A stretch of 34,394 nucleotides of DNA from Candidatus Kutchimonas denitrificans (GCA_011774835.1 JAACAK010000125.1:1-34394), one strand, 5' to 3'; counted from the stretch's first letter, positions 8,331 to 17,491 are shown. A program made the numbers and translations. Notes: generated by a model not told the origin, from the letters alone.

Positions 8331-10595
8331 ATGGCCAAACGTCATTCCCGGAACGTTTCCTGGGATAGAGAACGGCTACGGCTGATCGTCGAGCAGATGC
8401 CCGGTCTGGTGTGGACCGTCGACCGCGGTCTTCGGTTCACCTCGTCCACCGGCGCCGGTCTGCGTGCCATCGGACTCGAGCCCGGTCAGGTGGTCGGCAG
8501 GACGCTCTATGAGTATTTCGACACCACCGATCCGAACTTTCTACCGATCGAATCTCATCGGCGTGCCCTCGAGGGCGAGGAAGTAACCTACGAGTTCGCG
8601 TGGGCGGACCGACAGTTTCAGGTCCACGTCGAACCCTTCCGCGACGAGCAAGGCGCGATCGCAGGAGCGATCGGGATCGCTTTCGACACTACAGATGCTC
8701 ACCGCACCATGGAGGCCCTGCGCGAGAGCGAGCGCCGCTATCGACGACTGTTCGAGAGCTCGCGCGACGCCATCTACCTCAGCACGGTTGAAGGGGATCT
8801 GATCGAATTCAATCAGTCGATGCTCGAGCTGTTCGGCTATACGCGGGAGGAGATGGGCGAGCTGAACGCCGAAGCCCTCTATGCGGATCCCGGGGACCGG
8901 CGGAAATTCCAGGAGAAGATCAGTCGCGACGGCTCGGTGACCGACTATGAGGTGAAGCTGGTCACCAAGAAGGGCACGATCATGGACTGCCTGCTCACCT
9001 CTTCGGTTCAGCGCGCCGAAGACGGAAGCCTGACCGGCTATCAGGGCATCATCCGGAACGTCACGCGTCGTAAGCGATCCGAGGTGGTACTGCGGCAGGA
9101 GAAGGAATTCTCCGACGCCGCCATCGGCAGTCTGCCGGGGCTGTTCTACCTGTTCGATGACGAGGGGAACCTGCTGCGCTGGAACCGCAATATCGAACAC
9201 ATCAGCGGCTTCACCAGCGAAGAGATCGCGACGATGAACCCTCTCGATTTCTTCGAGGGCGAAGACCGGCGTCTGCTACGCCAGGCGGCGGAGAAGGTCT
9301 TGACCTGGGGATACAGCAGCGTGGAAGCGGACTTCGTCTCCCGCGACGGAACGCACACCCCGTACCTGTTCACGGGCAAGCTGGTCACGCTGGACGGAAA
9401 ACGTTGCGTCGTCGGAACGGCGATCGACATGGTGGAGCGGAGGCGGCTCGAACTGCAGCTACGCCAGTCGCAGAAGATGGAGGCGGTCGGGCAGCTCGCC
9501 GGCGGTGTCGCCCACGACTTCAACAACGTGCTGACCGTGATCCTCTCGAATACGGAATTGCTGCTCAGAGGGCTCGGGCCGGAGGATCCGAGACGTGAGG
9601 AGGTGGAAGACATTCGCGGCGCTGCCCAGCGGGCGGCGGCGCTGACGCGCCAACTGCTGGCGTTCAGCCGGAAGCAGGTTCTGAAGCCGAGAGTGATGAA
9701 CCTGAACGATGCGGTCTCCAACGTGGAGAAGATGCTGGGCCGCCTGATCGGCGAGGATATCGAGCTGGTGACGCTGCTGGATGCCGATCTGTGGTCCACC
9801 GAGGCGGATCCCGGCCAGATCGAACAGATCATAATGAACCTGGCGGTGAACGCGCGTGACGCGATGCCCGAGGGCGGACGGCTGGCGCTCGAGACTGGAA
9901 ACGTAGTCATAGACGAGCGTTTTGCCCGATCGCATTACCCGATCGTGCCGGGCGACTACACGGTGCTGGTCGTTTCTGATACGGGCGAAGGGATGGACCC
10001 GGAGACGCGATCGCGGATCTTCGAGCCGTTTTTCACGACGAAGCAGATGGGACACGGTACGGGGCTCGGATTGTCGACCGTGTACGGTATAGTCAAACAG
10101 AGCGGCGGATACATCTGGGCCTACAGCGAGCCGGGGCAGGGAACGACGTTCAAGCTCTATTTCCCCAGGGCCGAAGGCGGGCTGGGACAACACGAGCGGA
10201 AATCGGAGGGCGTGGAGGCGGACTCGGGACACGAAACGGTGCTGCTTGTCGAAGACGAGGAATCGGTTCGCACCCTGGCTCGGCGGATCCTCGCCGACGA
10301 GGGCTATAACGTGATCGAGGCGGAAGACGCCGTCGCAGCGATCAAGATGAGTCGAACCCACCGCGGCCCGATCGATCTTCTGCTGACCGACCTGGTGATG
10401 CCGGAGCTGAGCGGTCGCGAGCTGGCGGATCGGCTCGAGCGTCTTCGCCCAGACATTCGTATGCTGTTCATGTCGGGCTACACCGACCACGCGGTCCTGC
10501 GCGATGGGTCTATCGACCTGGATGGCAACTTCCTGCAGAAGCCGTTCACACCGGAATCGCTGGTCCGGAAGGTGAGAGAAGTTCTGGATCGCTAG
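8331..10595 (+). CDS. Hybrid sensor histidine kinase (three PAS domains, HisKA, HATPase_c, receiver)
   Basis: A 754-residue soluble hybrid kinase. PAS domains lie at about 15-125, 133-248 and 258-370. The HisKA box carries phospho-accepting H395 (GGVAHDFNN). ATP-binding boxes follow: N near 503-510 (MNLAVNARDAM), D550-TGEG and the GTGLGLS block at about 576-582. The C-terminal receiver domain (635-754) has the acidic pocket E641/D642, phospho-acceptor D687 (LLTDLVMPELSG) and K737. There is no membrane helix and no DNA-binding output, so it must sense a cytoplasmic cue and pass phosphate elsewhere. The frame is open upstream to 7971, but that part overlaps the kinase gene and has unlikely composition; the ATG at 8331 directly precedes the first PAS domain. 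It lacks a clear ribosome site. A weak 6-bp hairpin (8243-8261) lies between the two genes. Confidence 0.92.
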   Translation: MAKRHSRNVSWDRERLRLIVEQMPGLVWTVDRGLRFTSSTGAGLRAIGLEPGQVVGRTLYEYFDTTDPNFLPIESHRRALEGEEVTYEFAWADRQFQVHVEPFRDEQGAIAGAIGIAFDTTDAHRTMEALRESERRYRRLFESSRDAIYLSTVEGDLIEFNQSMLELFGYTREEMGELNAEALYADPGDRRKFQEKISRDGSVTDYEVKLVTKKGTIMDCLLTSSVQRAEDGSLTGYQGIIRNVTRRKRSEVVLRQEKEFSDAAIGSLPGLFYLFDDEGNLLRWNRNIEHISGFTSEEIATMNPLDFFEGEDRRLLRQAAEKVLTWGYSSVEADFVSRDGTHTPYLFTGKLVTLDGKRCVVGTAIDMVERRRLELQLRQSQKMEAVGQLAGGVAHDFNNVLTVILSNTELLLRGLGPEDPRREEVEDIRGAAQRAAALTRQLLAFSRKQVLKPRVMNLNDAVSNVEKMLGRLIGEDIELVTLLDADLWSTEADPGQIEQIIMNLAVNARDAMPEGGRLALETGNVVIDERFARSHYPIVPGDYTVLVVSDTGEGMDPETRSRIFEPFFTTKQMGHGTGLGLSTVYGIVKQSGGYIWAYSEPGQGTTFKLYFPRAEGGLGQHERKSEGVEADSGHETVLLVEDEESVRTLARRILADEGYNVIEAEDAVAAIKMSRTHRGPIDLLLTDLVMPELSGRELADRLERLRPDIRMLFMSGYTDHAVLRDGSIDLDGNFLQKPFTPESLVRKVREVLDR

Positions 10596-10682
10596 ACGAA
10601 GCCCCAAACGCGATCACGGGCTCCACTGGCGGGGACCCTCCGGTCCAGGTCACCGCGACGCCCTTCAGCCTGAAGACCCGGC

Positions 10683-11171
10683 TCAGTCACGCACCGGGAC
10701 TTCGCCCCGCTTGTTGAGCGTGACGAGCCGGCGCCCGAACGACGTATTCACCGAGAGCCGGGTCTCCAGATCATACCGAAGCGAGCCGTACTGCAGCAGA
10801 GCGCGGGCGCCGGCGCCCAGTCCTTCCCAGGTGAAATTCGCCGGGATCCGTACATCCGTGTGCGATGCGGCGGCCAGCACGATCTCGTCCTGCCACAGCG
10901 CGTTGCCGAAGTGGGTGTCTTCCAGGTCCAGGTCCGCCTCGATGCGGGTCGTGCGGATGTCGTAGCCGTTCGGGTTGAAGACATCGAGCCACAGAACGAG
11001 ATTCACCCCGTCGGCGTCGAGCCCGACGATCTCCAGCGCCTCCAGATCGACGCTGGGCCGCTCGAACTGAAGCCGGCGCAGGCTGGCACACGCGGCCAGC
11101 GACAGAGCCAGGCCCAGCGCCAGCACGCCAGAAGCCGTCCGCAAGGGCGCGTTCTGCGCTCTGCTAGGCAT
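10683..11171 (-). CDS. LEA type 2 / WHy-domain lipoprotein
   Basis: A 162-residue predicted lipoprotein. The signal sequence (residues 1-27) ends in the lipobox LAAC with C28 as the lipidated residue. Residues about 38-150 fit the late-embryogenesis-abundant 2 (WHy) fold: a hydrophobic strand pattern with the hallmark phrase VNLVLWLDVFNPNGYDI and a later R-I-P-A-N-F strand. The role of bacterial members is poorly known; they are periplasmic, membrane-anchored and sometimes stress-linked. The start overlaps the end of the AI-2E gene by 8 bp, so it is the last gene of the GGT-like/AI-2E/LEA unit. The 87 bp to the convergent histidine kinase hold only two short perfect dyads (near 10632 and 10665) and no clear terminator. 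Confidence 0.82.
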   Translation of the reverse strand: MPSRAQNAPLRTASGVLALGLALSLAACASLRRLQFERPSVDLEALEIVGLDADGVNLVLWLDVFNPNGYDIRTTRIEADLDLEDTHFGNALWQDEIVLAAASHTDVRIPANFTWEGLGAGARALLQYGSLRYDLETRLSVNTSFGRRLVTLNKRGEVPVRD

Positions 11172-12273
11172 CGGCGTTGTTTTCTCCCTGTCCGACTACC
11201 GTCGGAGCCTCGGGGAGCACGCCCTTGAACGCCGCGCCGTAGATGTCCCAAATGGTCACGAACAGGGCCGCGATGATCGGTCCGATGATGATCCCGACGG
11301 CGCCGAAGATGATAAGACCACCGAGCGTGCCGAGGAGAATCAGCAAGTCGGGCATCTTGGTATCCTTGCCCACCAGCCAGGGGCGGATCACGTTGTCCAC
11401 CGTGCCGACCACGGCGGCGCACCAGACGAACAGGCCGATGCCGGCGCCCACCCGACCCACCGCGAGCAGGTAGACGACCGCCGGCACCCAGATGAGAGCG
11501 GTGCCGACACCCGGGATGATCGACAGCACGGCCATGATCGTCCCCCAGAAGACCGAGCCCTCGATTCCAACGACCCAGAACGCGAGTCCGGCCAGGCCGC
11601 CCTGCAGGATCCCGATGACCAGCGTGCCCTTGATCGTGGCCCGCGAGACCGACACGAATCGATCCACCATCCGCTCCTCGTCCTCGGGGGCAAGCGGCAT
11701 GTAGTAGAGAACGCGCCTCAGAAGCAGCGGCCCGTCCATCAGGAAGAAGAACATCGCGTACAGCATCACGAAGAGATGGAAGAAGAATACGGCCGTGCCC
11801 CTCGTGGTGGCGGCCAGACTGTCGATGAGGAAACGTCCCAGGTTGCTGGCCAGCTGCCCGATCTTCGAGATGATCTGGTCCTGGTAGGGTTCGAGTCTGG
11901 CCAGGATCGGGACCTTTTGCAGCCAGCTGTCCAGTTGGCTCGGCTGCTGTACCTGTTGCTGAACCCAGGGGACCACCTGCTGGCTGATCTTGATGGCTTG
12001 CGAGACCAGGATGCCCAGAAAGCCGCTCACCGGCAGAAGCACGACGAAGACGATGATGATGATCGTGACCGCGGAGGCCGCGGCCTCACGGCCGCGGAAC
12101 AGCTTCAGGAACCACTGGTACAGCGGGTTGGAGAGCCCGGCCAGGATCGCCGCCAGCAGCAGCGCTTTCACGAACGCGGCGATCATGTAGTAGAAGAGCA
12201 GTGTGATCGCCACGACCAGGAGCAGCAGGAACCCCTTGCGGAATCGCTCGGGATCGATGCCCGTCTTGCTCAT
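11164..12273 (-). CDS. AI-2E family transporter (PerM/TqsA-like permease)
   Basis: A 369-residue multi-pass membrane protein with about eight hydrophobic segments. The N-terminus (ERFRKGFLLLLVVAITLLFYYMIAAF) and the C-terminal half fit the AI-2E transporter family: GILQGGLAGLAFWVVGI, then GTIMAVLSIIPGVGTALIWVP, then PWLVGKDTKMPDLLILLGTLGG, then GPIIAALF. Members export small molecules (autoinducer-2 by TqsA) or act in Na+/H+ exchange; the name does not prove a quorum-sensing role. GAGGAA lies 8 nt before the ATG. It begins 51 bp after the GGT-like gene and overlaps the lipoprotein gene by 8 bp. Confidence 0.9.
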   Translation of the reverse strand: MSKTGIDPERFRKGFLLLLVVAITLLFYYMIAAFVKALLLAAILAGLSNPLYQWFLKLFRGREAAASAVTIIIIVFVVLLPVSGFLGILVSQAIKISQQVVPWVQQQVQQPSQLDSWLQKVPILARLEPYQDQIISKIGQLASNLGRFLIDSLAATTRGTAVFFFHLFVMLYAMFFFLMDGPLLLRRVLYYMPLAPEDEERMVDRFVSVSRATIKGTLVIGILQGGLAGLAFWVVGIEGSVFWGTIMAVLSIIPGVGTALIWVPAVVYLLAVGRVGAGIGLFVWCAAVVGTVDNVIRPWLVGKDTKMPDLLILLGTLGGLIIFGAVGIIIGPIIAALFVTIWDIYGAAFKGVLPEAPTVVGQGENNADA

Positions 12274-12298
12274 TGGCGTGTTCCTCGTGATGCGGTTA

Positions 12299-12312
12299 TC
12301 CAGCCGGCTGGA
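12299..12312. repeat. 14-bp perfect palindrome between GGT-like and AI-2E genes
   Basis: TCCAGCCGGCTGGA is an exact self-complementary sequence in the 51-bp gap before the AI-2E gene. It could be a protein-binding site; as a hairpin it would have almost no loop. No function is assigned. Confidence 0.4.
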
Positions 12313-12324
12313 GCTGAACTCCGC

Positions 12325-14187
12325 TCACCAGGCGATCCCATAGTCCTCGCCGTGGTCGCTGGACCCGCCCCAGAAACTGCCGTGCTCCCAATCGAAGTAG
12401 ATCGCGTTCAGCGGTCCCGAGGTGCGGTCCCTGAAGAACAGGTCGTATCCCATCGTTCGCAATTCGGCCCTGACCCACACCGGTACCGCCTCGTTCAGCA
12501 GTAGGCTCCCGGGCCGCGACGGGTGGTTTCGGAAGGATCCGCGCATCTGGTAGCTGTTGAAGTTCGCCGCCTCGACGGCCTCCTGCACGTCCATGCCGAA
12601 CAGGATCATGTTCAGCAGGAACTGCAACGTGTTCTGGTCCTGTGAATCGCCGCCCTGAACGGCGACCGAGACGAAGGGGCGCCCGTCCTTGAGGGTGATG
12701 GTTGGGGTCAGGGTCGCCCGCGGCCGCTTGCCCGGCTCGATCACGTTGAACGGGTTCTCCGACTCGTAGAGGACGAAGCTCTGTGCCCGCTGGCTCAACC
12801 CGACGCCTGTTTGCCCGGCGATCACGGCGGGTATCCAGGCGCCGCTGGGTGTTACCGATACCACCCAGCCGTCTTCGTCCGCCGCCTGGATCGACGTCGT
12901 CCCGAGCGAGAACGTCTGCTCGAGCGAGTTCATCGCTTCGCTGGTCGCCGCCTCACGCGGGGGCCATTCGGTCTGCCAATCTTCGATGTAATGCAAATAC
13001 GGATTGGTGTCGCCCTGGAACGGGTAGGGGTTGCCGGGCCCTGCGTTCGGGTCGTTCCGCTCCGGATCGATCGTGGCCGCTCGCTGCCCCCCGTACTGCT
13101 TCGACAGCAGCCCCTCGATCGGCTCGTCCGGCGGATAGTACGGATCGCCGTAGTAGAAGTCCCGGTCGGCGAACGCCAGGTTCATCGCCTGGTAGAGCGT
13201 GTGGATGTAGCGCGCGCTGTTGTAGCCCATCGCCGCCAGGTCGAAGTTCTCCAGTATGTTCAGCAGCTGAAGCAGGACCGGGCCCTGCACCCAGGTGGTG
13301 AGCTTGTAGACCTCGATGTCGCGGTACGTGGTCATCACCGGCTCCTCGACATAGACCTGCCAGTCCGCCAGGTCCGCCATAGTCAGGAGCGCGCCCTCCT
13401 CGCGGGCTCCGCGCACCAGCTCCTCGGCGATGTCACCGGTGTAGAACCTGTCGTACGCCGCGTAGATCGCCTCCTCACGGGTCGCGCCGCCTGCCAGAGC
13501 ATGCCGCTCTGCCTCCACCAGCTTCCGCAGCGTTTCCGCCAGGTCCGGTTGCCGGAAGATCTCGCCCGGGTATGGCGCCTCGCGCTCCTCGCCCGGATGC
13601 GTCAGGTAGACCTCCCGAGAGTACTTCCATTCCTTGATCCGCTCCTTGTTTCGCTCGATGGCATCGGCCGTCTGCTCTTCGATCGGGTACCCCTCGGCCA
13701 TCTCGATGGCCGGCTCCAGCACCTCCGCCAGGCTCAGGCTGCCCCACTCCGCCAGCATCGTCAGCAGGCCTCCCGGGGTCCCGGGCGTTACGGCCGCCAG
13801 CGGGCCCAGATCCGGTGGGTAGCGAAGTCCCTTCTCCTTGAAGAACTCCGCGGTCGCACCCGACGGGGCCACGCCGAGCGCGTTGATCCCGATCACCTTG
13901 CCGGTCTCGGGGTTATAGATGAGCGCCTGCGTTTCTCCGCCCCAACCCAACACGTCCCACATCGTGGCTGTGGCCGCCAGCATCGCGCATGCGGCGTCCA
14001 CCGCGTTGCCGCCCCGGGCGAACATCATCGCTCCTGCCGTCGCCCCCAGAGGCTTTCCGGTGATCGCCACCCAGTGCCGCCCGTGCAGGACCGGCTTGTG
14101 GGTACGCTGGGCCGGGAGGTCTTGAATCGAGGCCAGGGTGAGTGCCAGCGAGCAGATCGATACGGGAAGCGTCTTTCCAATGCGCAT
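12325..14187 (-). CDS. Secreted gamma-glutamyltransferase-like Ntn hydrolase
   Basis: A 620-residue exported protein with a signal peptide at about 1-27 (ending LPAQ). The fold is that of gamma-glutamyltranspeptidase: GGNAVDAACAML (59-70), PGTPGGLLTMLAEWG (135-149), LLQLLNILENFD (306-317), ADRDFYYGDP (340-349) and the autoprocessing site GTT at 429-431. T430 is the predicted new N-terminal nucleophile, giving chains of about 400 and 191 residues. Several residues that hold the gamma-glutamyl group in E. coli Ggt appear changed by eye alignment: Arg114 to about L104, Asp433 to about S470, and Ser462-Ser463 to A491-T492. The processing chemistry is kept but the substrate is probably not classical glutathione. 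It is the first gene of a three-gene unit with the AI-2E permease and the LEA lipoprotein. Confidence 0.88.
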   Translation of the reverse strand: MRIGKTLPVSICSLALTLASIQDLPAQRTHKPVLHGRHWVAITGKPLGATAGAMMFARGGNAVDAACAMLAATATMWDVLGWGGETQALIYNPETGKVIGINALGVAPSGATAEFFKEKGLRYPPDLGPLAAVTPGTPGGLLTMLAEWGSLSLAEVLEPAIEMAEGYPIEEQTADAIERNKERIKEWKYSREVYLTHPGEEREAPYPGEIFRQPDLAETLRKLVEAERHALAGGATREEAIYAAYDRFYTGDIAEELVRGAREEGALLTMADLADWQVYVEEPVMTTYRDIEVYKLTTWVQGPVLLQLLNILENFDLAAMGYNSARYIHTLYQAMNLAFADRDFYYGDPYYPPDEPIEGLLSKQYGGQRAATIDPERNDPNAGPGNPYPFQGDTNPYLHYIEDWQTEWPPREAATSEAMNSLEQTFSLGTTSIQAADEDGWVVSVTPSGAWIPAVIAGQTGVGLSQRAQSFVLYESENPFNVIEPGKRPRATLTPTITLKDGRPFVSVAVQGGDSQDQNTLQFLLNMILFGMDVQEAVEAANFNSYQMRGSFRNHPSRPGSLLLNEAVPVWVRAELRTMGYDLFFRDRTSGPLNAIYFDWEHGSFWGGSSDHGEDYGIAW

Positions 14188-14347
14188 CGTGCCTCCTGGA
14201 AAGAGGGGGGGTCGAGGGTACGGCTCGCATTATAGCCAACCGCGAGCGAGCGCGCAGGCCCCTCGGCCAACCGTATCGACTTCGGACTCGTCCAAGGGAT
14301 AGATGGTGGGGCAGGAATCCGCACGGATCGAATCAGGGGAGTGTATC

Positions 14348-14683
14348 ATGCTTCCACTTCGCCAGGTCGCGGGAGGTCTATGGACCGTTCTGGGCTTCAT
14401 GCTCGTGGCTGCGCTGGTGCTGAACATGCGCTACAAGCCGATGGGTGACGGTGCGAGCTACCTGGATACCTGGACGGGCGAGACCCACGCGGTCGCCGAA
14501 GCCGAGGCCCCGAGCGCCAGGGCCGAGGTCGAGCGGGTCGAGGGGATCGTCGAGCGGGCCCGAATACGGGCGGCGGCACCGAACGGTGTAAGGTTCGCCT
14601 TCCCGGCGCCGGAACGGCGTATCGTCATCGTCGGACAAAAGGCAGCGCCGGGAGTGGGATGCGGCGGCGTCTCAGACGGTTGA
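14348..14683 (+). CDS. Small membrane-anchored hypothetical protein
   Basis: A 111-residue open frame starting at an ATG with AGGGGAG (14335-14341) six bases upstream. Residues about 8-27 (AGGLWTVLGFMLVAALVLNM) form one hydrophobic helix. The rest is hydrophilic and Ala/Glu-rich (residues 44-80), consistent with a short N-anchored protein facing one side of the membrane. No family is recognised. Its last 12 bases overlap, tail to tail, the end of the HEAT-repeat gene. The clean ribosome site and helix argue for a real gene, but the length and lack of homology keep confidence moderate. Confidence 0.55.
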   Translation: MLPLRQVAGGLWTVLGFMLVAALVLNMRYKPMGDGASYLDTWTGETHAVAEAEAPSARAEVERVEGIVERARIRAAAPNGVRFAFPAPERRIVIVGQKAAPGVGCGGVSDG

Positions 14684-16840
14684 GGCAGCTCGACGCTTGA
14701 TGCGCTCGATGGCCGCCCTCGCGGCGTCGGCCAGCGCATCATCGGCAGTGGCCAGCTCCTCGATCGGTTCGATGGCGTCGAGCGTCCCGATCGTCGCCAA
14801 CGCCTCGAGCGCCGCCTGTTCGACGTGCTCGCCAAACCGAGGTGCCGGCTTCTTCAGCTTGCCCAGCATCCCCTTCGCCCTCACCGGCCGAATCGCGCCG
14901 ATCAGATAGCGCTGCGCCGCCGCTCTCTCTTGGTCCGACTTCGTGAAGCGGGCAAGGGCGCGGCAGATCTCGATCACCACGCCGTCCTTCTCCAGCTCTT
15001 CCTGGTTTTCATCGGGGACGAGTACCCGCTCGACGAAGGCCAGCAGATCCGGGTGTCTCGACTCGATGGCCCCCAGGTGCGAGACGGCCGTCTGGCGGAC
15101 CCCTGCCTCTTCGTCGCGCAGGCCAGCCACGAACTGCTCCTCGGCGGCCGGCCCGATGAGCTTGAAGAGTGCGGTCAGGCACGTATGGCGCACGTGCGGG
15201 TTCGGGTGGTGCGCGAAGCCGGTGAGAGAGCGGGCCAGGGCAGGGTCACCCATTTCGCCCACCTCGCTCAGCGCGTGGCGAACCATCGCCCAATCGCTCT
15301 CCATCTGGCCGAGTCTGGCCAGAAACTGGTCGAGCGCCTTGGGCCCGATCCTCTTCAACGCCTCGAACGCGCTGATCCGCACCCCCTTCTCCTCCGCTTT
15401 GCCGTACGCGTGGACCAGCCCGGGGATCATAGGCTCGCCCAGGAAAGCGATGACTTTGACGAGATGCTCCCGCTCCTGCTTCTCCTGCTGCGGCAAGTCG
15501 GCGAGAAGGTGGCTGATGATCGCTTCGTGGTTCAGGGCCTTGCCGAGGAACGCGGCGAGCTGACCAAAGAACCGAGCTGTCCTCGGATTCTCGCGACCCT
15601 GCTCCACGATCTCGAGTACCATCGCGAGGGTCTCGTAGTGGCTGCGGACGACCAGGTCCGGCGCGATGCGGTAGAGCGTGGCGCATAGCTTCTGCGTCGT
15701 TTCACCGGCCGTCGGGCTGCGGAGATAGTTCAGGTACTTATCACGACGCGCGATGAACGTCTCCGCCAGATGGCGAGTCTCCACCGCCTGGCGAAGTTCC
15801 TTGGGCAGCTCTTGGAAGCTGAGAACCTTCTGGTCCACCAGCGCCTGGACGAATTCGTGCTCGAGGGTGCTGGCTCGCTGGCATAGCGTGGTGGCAAGAT
15901 CGCGCAGCGCCGCCAGATGCCGCTCCTTCACCACGGCCACGCTCTCGCCCCACGGGAACTCCTCCGCCGGGTAGTCCTTCAACTTCTCCAGTTCGCCAAT
16001 GATCTCCTGCGCCGTGGAGACCAGCATGCCGTCGTTCAGGTTCGCGCATATCTCGTGCTCGACTTCGGACTCCTGAAGGACCGAGATGTCCGCGGCGATC
16101 AGGTCGTAGTTGATCAGGAAATCCTTCAGCAGCGCCGGGGTCCGGACGGGTCGAATCACGTCATCGATGATCTGGAGCTTGATGCGGCTGATCTGTTCGG
16201 GCGACGCTTTCCTGTACAGCGGCAGGACCCTCAGGTCACGTCGCAATCGTGTCAACGCCAGGCGCACGCGCCAGGGAAGGTGCCGTTCGCGTCCCACCAT
16301 GTCGTGCTTGAACACGGTGGAAATGTGCAGGATGTTGTGGTCGGCGAGCGCCTGCGTCAGGCGTTCGCTGGCCTTGCCGGCCCCGCCCCCGCCCCCCGAT
16401 CCCGCTGTCGGGACCTGGCTCATCAGCTCGATGAACTTGTAGAAATCGTCCGCCGAGGTGTCGGCCTTGATCGAAAAGCTCAGCAGACTCCAGCGCTTGA
16501 AAAAGTCGAGGAACTTCGGGGTGAACAGCTCCGCCATACCCCTCATCATCACTTCGTACAGCGACAGCGGTGTGCTGCTGTAGCCTTCGATCGCGATCTC
16601 GTAGCTGTCCCGTTGCTCCACTATCAGGTAGGTGAGCTCGGAACGATCCTCGACGAGCCGGCGAAAGCTCTCGTACAGGCCGGCAATCGATTTCTGGGCT
16701 TCGGGGTGCTCGGCGGCGTAGTACCCCGTACGGAGCATCGCCTGGATGAGAGCCAGGGTGAACTTGGACAGTTCGCTGTAAGCCTCCTTACGCTGAGACG
16801 TCGGCGACTGTCGGGCTTGCGGTGCGCTGGCTGCGTCCAT
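14672..16840 (-). CDS. HEAT-repeat protein of unknown function
   Basis: A 722-residue soluble protein. The C-terminal half (about 430-715) is a run of HEAT/PBS-lyase-type helical repeats. Examples are EREHLVKVIAFLGEPMIPGLV, ISAFEALKRIGPKALDQFLARL, VRHTCLTALFKLIGPAAEEQFV and VRQTAVSHLGAIESRHPDLLAF. These form protein-binding scaffolds. The N-terminal half (about 15-400) is helical with no recognised domain, apart from a glycine-rich linker near residue 150. No signal peptide or membrane helix is seen. The start at 16840 is the first ATG but has only a weak ribosome site. A perfect 10-bp hairpin at 16903-16925 separates it from the upstream DUF2721 gene, so it may have its own transcript. Confidence 0.75.
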   Translation of the reverse strand: MDAASAPQARQSPTSQRKEAYSELSKFTLALIQAMLRTGYYAAEHPEAQKSIAGLYESFRRLVEDRSELTYLIVEQRDSYEIAIEGYSSTPLSLYEVMMRGMAELFTPKFLDFFKRWSLLSFSIKADTSADDFYKFIELMSQVPTAGSGGGGGAGKASERLTQALADHNILHISTVFKHDMVGRERHLPWRVRLALTRLRRDLRVLPLYRKASPEQISRIKLQIIDDVIRPVRTPALLKDFLINYDLIAADISVLQESEVEHEICANLNDGMLVSTAQEIIGELEKLKDYPAEEFPWGESVAVVKERHLAALRDLATTLCQRASTLEHEFVQALVDQKVLSFQELPKELRQAVETRHLAETFIARRDKYLNYLRSPTAGETTQKLCATLYRIAPDLVVRSHYETLAMVLEIVEQGRENPRTARFFGQLAAFLGKALNHEAIISHLLADLPQQEKQEREHLVKVIAFLGEPMIPGLVHAYGKAEEKGVRISAFEALKRIGPKALDQFLARLGQMESDWAMVRHALSEVGEMGDPALARSLTGFAHHPNPHVRHTCLTALFKLIGPAAEEQFVAGLRDEEAGVRQTAVSHLGAIESRHPDLLAFVERVLVPDENQEELEKDGVVIEICRALARFTKSDQERAAAQRYLIGAIRPVRAKGMLGKLKKPAPRFGEHVEQAALEALATIGTLDAIEPIEELATADDALADAARAAIERIKRRAASTV

Positions 16841-16902
16841 CGGCGGCCGTCCCGCGGGAATGAAATGGCGGGTGAAGGAGGGAAAGCCGGGGCCAACGTG
16901 GC

Positions 16903-16948
16903 CGGGTGAGGCACAGCCTCACCCGAAACATGCTACCCTATTGGTAGC
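16903..16948. terminator. Tandem hairpins between DUF2721 and HEAT genes
   Basis: Hairpin one has perfect 10-bp arms at 16903-16912 and 16916-16925 with a 3-base loop. Hairpin two has perfect 6-bp arms (GCTACC/GGTAGC) at 16932-16937 and 16943-16948 with a 5-base loop. Together they lie in the 126-bp gap after the DUF2721 stop on the minus strand. No T-run follows in that direction, so termination is likely but not proven. Confidence 0.5.
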
Positions 16949-16966
16949 GCGTGGGTTCCGTGGCTC

Positions 16967-17479
16967 TTAGGGTTGGGGTCGGCCGGCCGAGCGGCGGCGG
17001 GCGAGCTGGCGACAGAGGTCCATCACCGATTGGAAACGCCGGTCGGTGGCGCCGATCCCAATCCAGGTCTCGGCGATGAGGAGGGTAGCGCCGCACGCTA
17101 GGAGGAGCGAACCCAAGAAGGCGGTGGCGAGGGCGAGATGTTGGGCAAAATCGAGGCCGAGACTCGCCACGCCGATCAGGATCGCGACGAGGACGAAGGT
17201 GGCGGAGGAAGCGTAGAAGCAGAGCAGGCCACGGTGCGCCGCCCGGGCACGTCGAGCGTGATCGAGAAGAAGCTGGTTGAGCAGATCCAGATCACTGGTT
17301 TCTGGGGCCACATCCTGTCCGGCGATGGCGAGCTCGGTCTCGCGAACGCGGGTGAGGATGGTCTGGAGCCTCTGATTGGTAGATAGAATGAGCATGGCGT
17401 TGGCGAGGAGCAGTACGGCGGGTGTGGCCATGGCCGCCAGCACGGAAAGGGAATCGGTGGGTAGCGCGTCGTTCGGCAT
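16967..17479 (-). CDS. DUF2721 family membrane protein
   Basis: A 170-residue membrane protein. The N-terminus (SVLAAMATPAVLLLANAMLILSTNQRLQTILTRVRE) matches the DUF2721 pattern of one helix followed by a basic NRL-x-R-x-x-R segment. Two further helices lie at about 84-108 and 116-138. Its function is unknown. It begins 12 bp after the cardiolipin synthase stop on the same strand, so the two are probably co-transcribed and it may act in the membrane with lipid metabolism. The C-terminus is arginine-rich. Confidence 0.8.
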   Translation of the reverse strand: MPNDALPTDSLSVLAAMATPAVLLLANAMLILSTNQRLQTILTRVRETELAIAGQDVAPETSDLDLLNQLLLDHARRARAAHRGLLCFYASSATFVLVAILIGVASLGLDFAQHLALATAFLGSLLLACGATLLIAETWIGIGATDRRFQSVMDLCRQLARRRSAGRPQP

Positions 17480-17491
17480 AGGAAGAGAGAG

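Noticed and set aside
10630..10672. Terminator between the histidine kinase and the LEA lipoprotein gene
   Set aside because: Only 5- and 6-bp dyads and no T-run; too weak to call.
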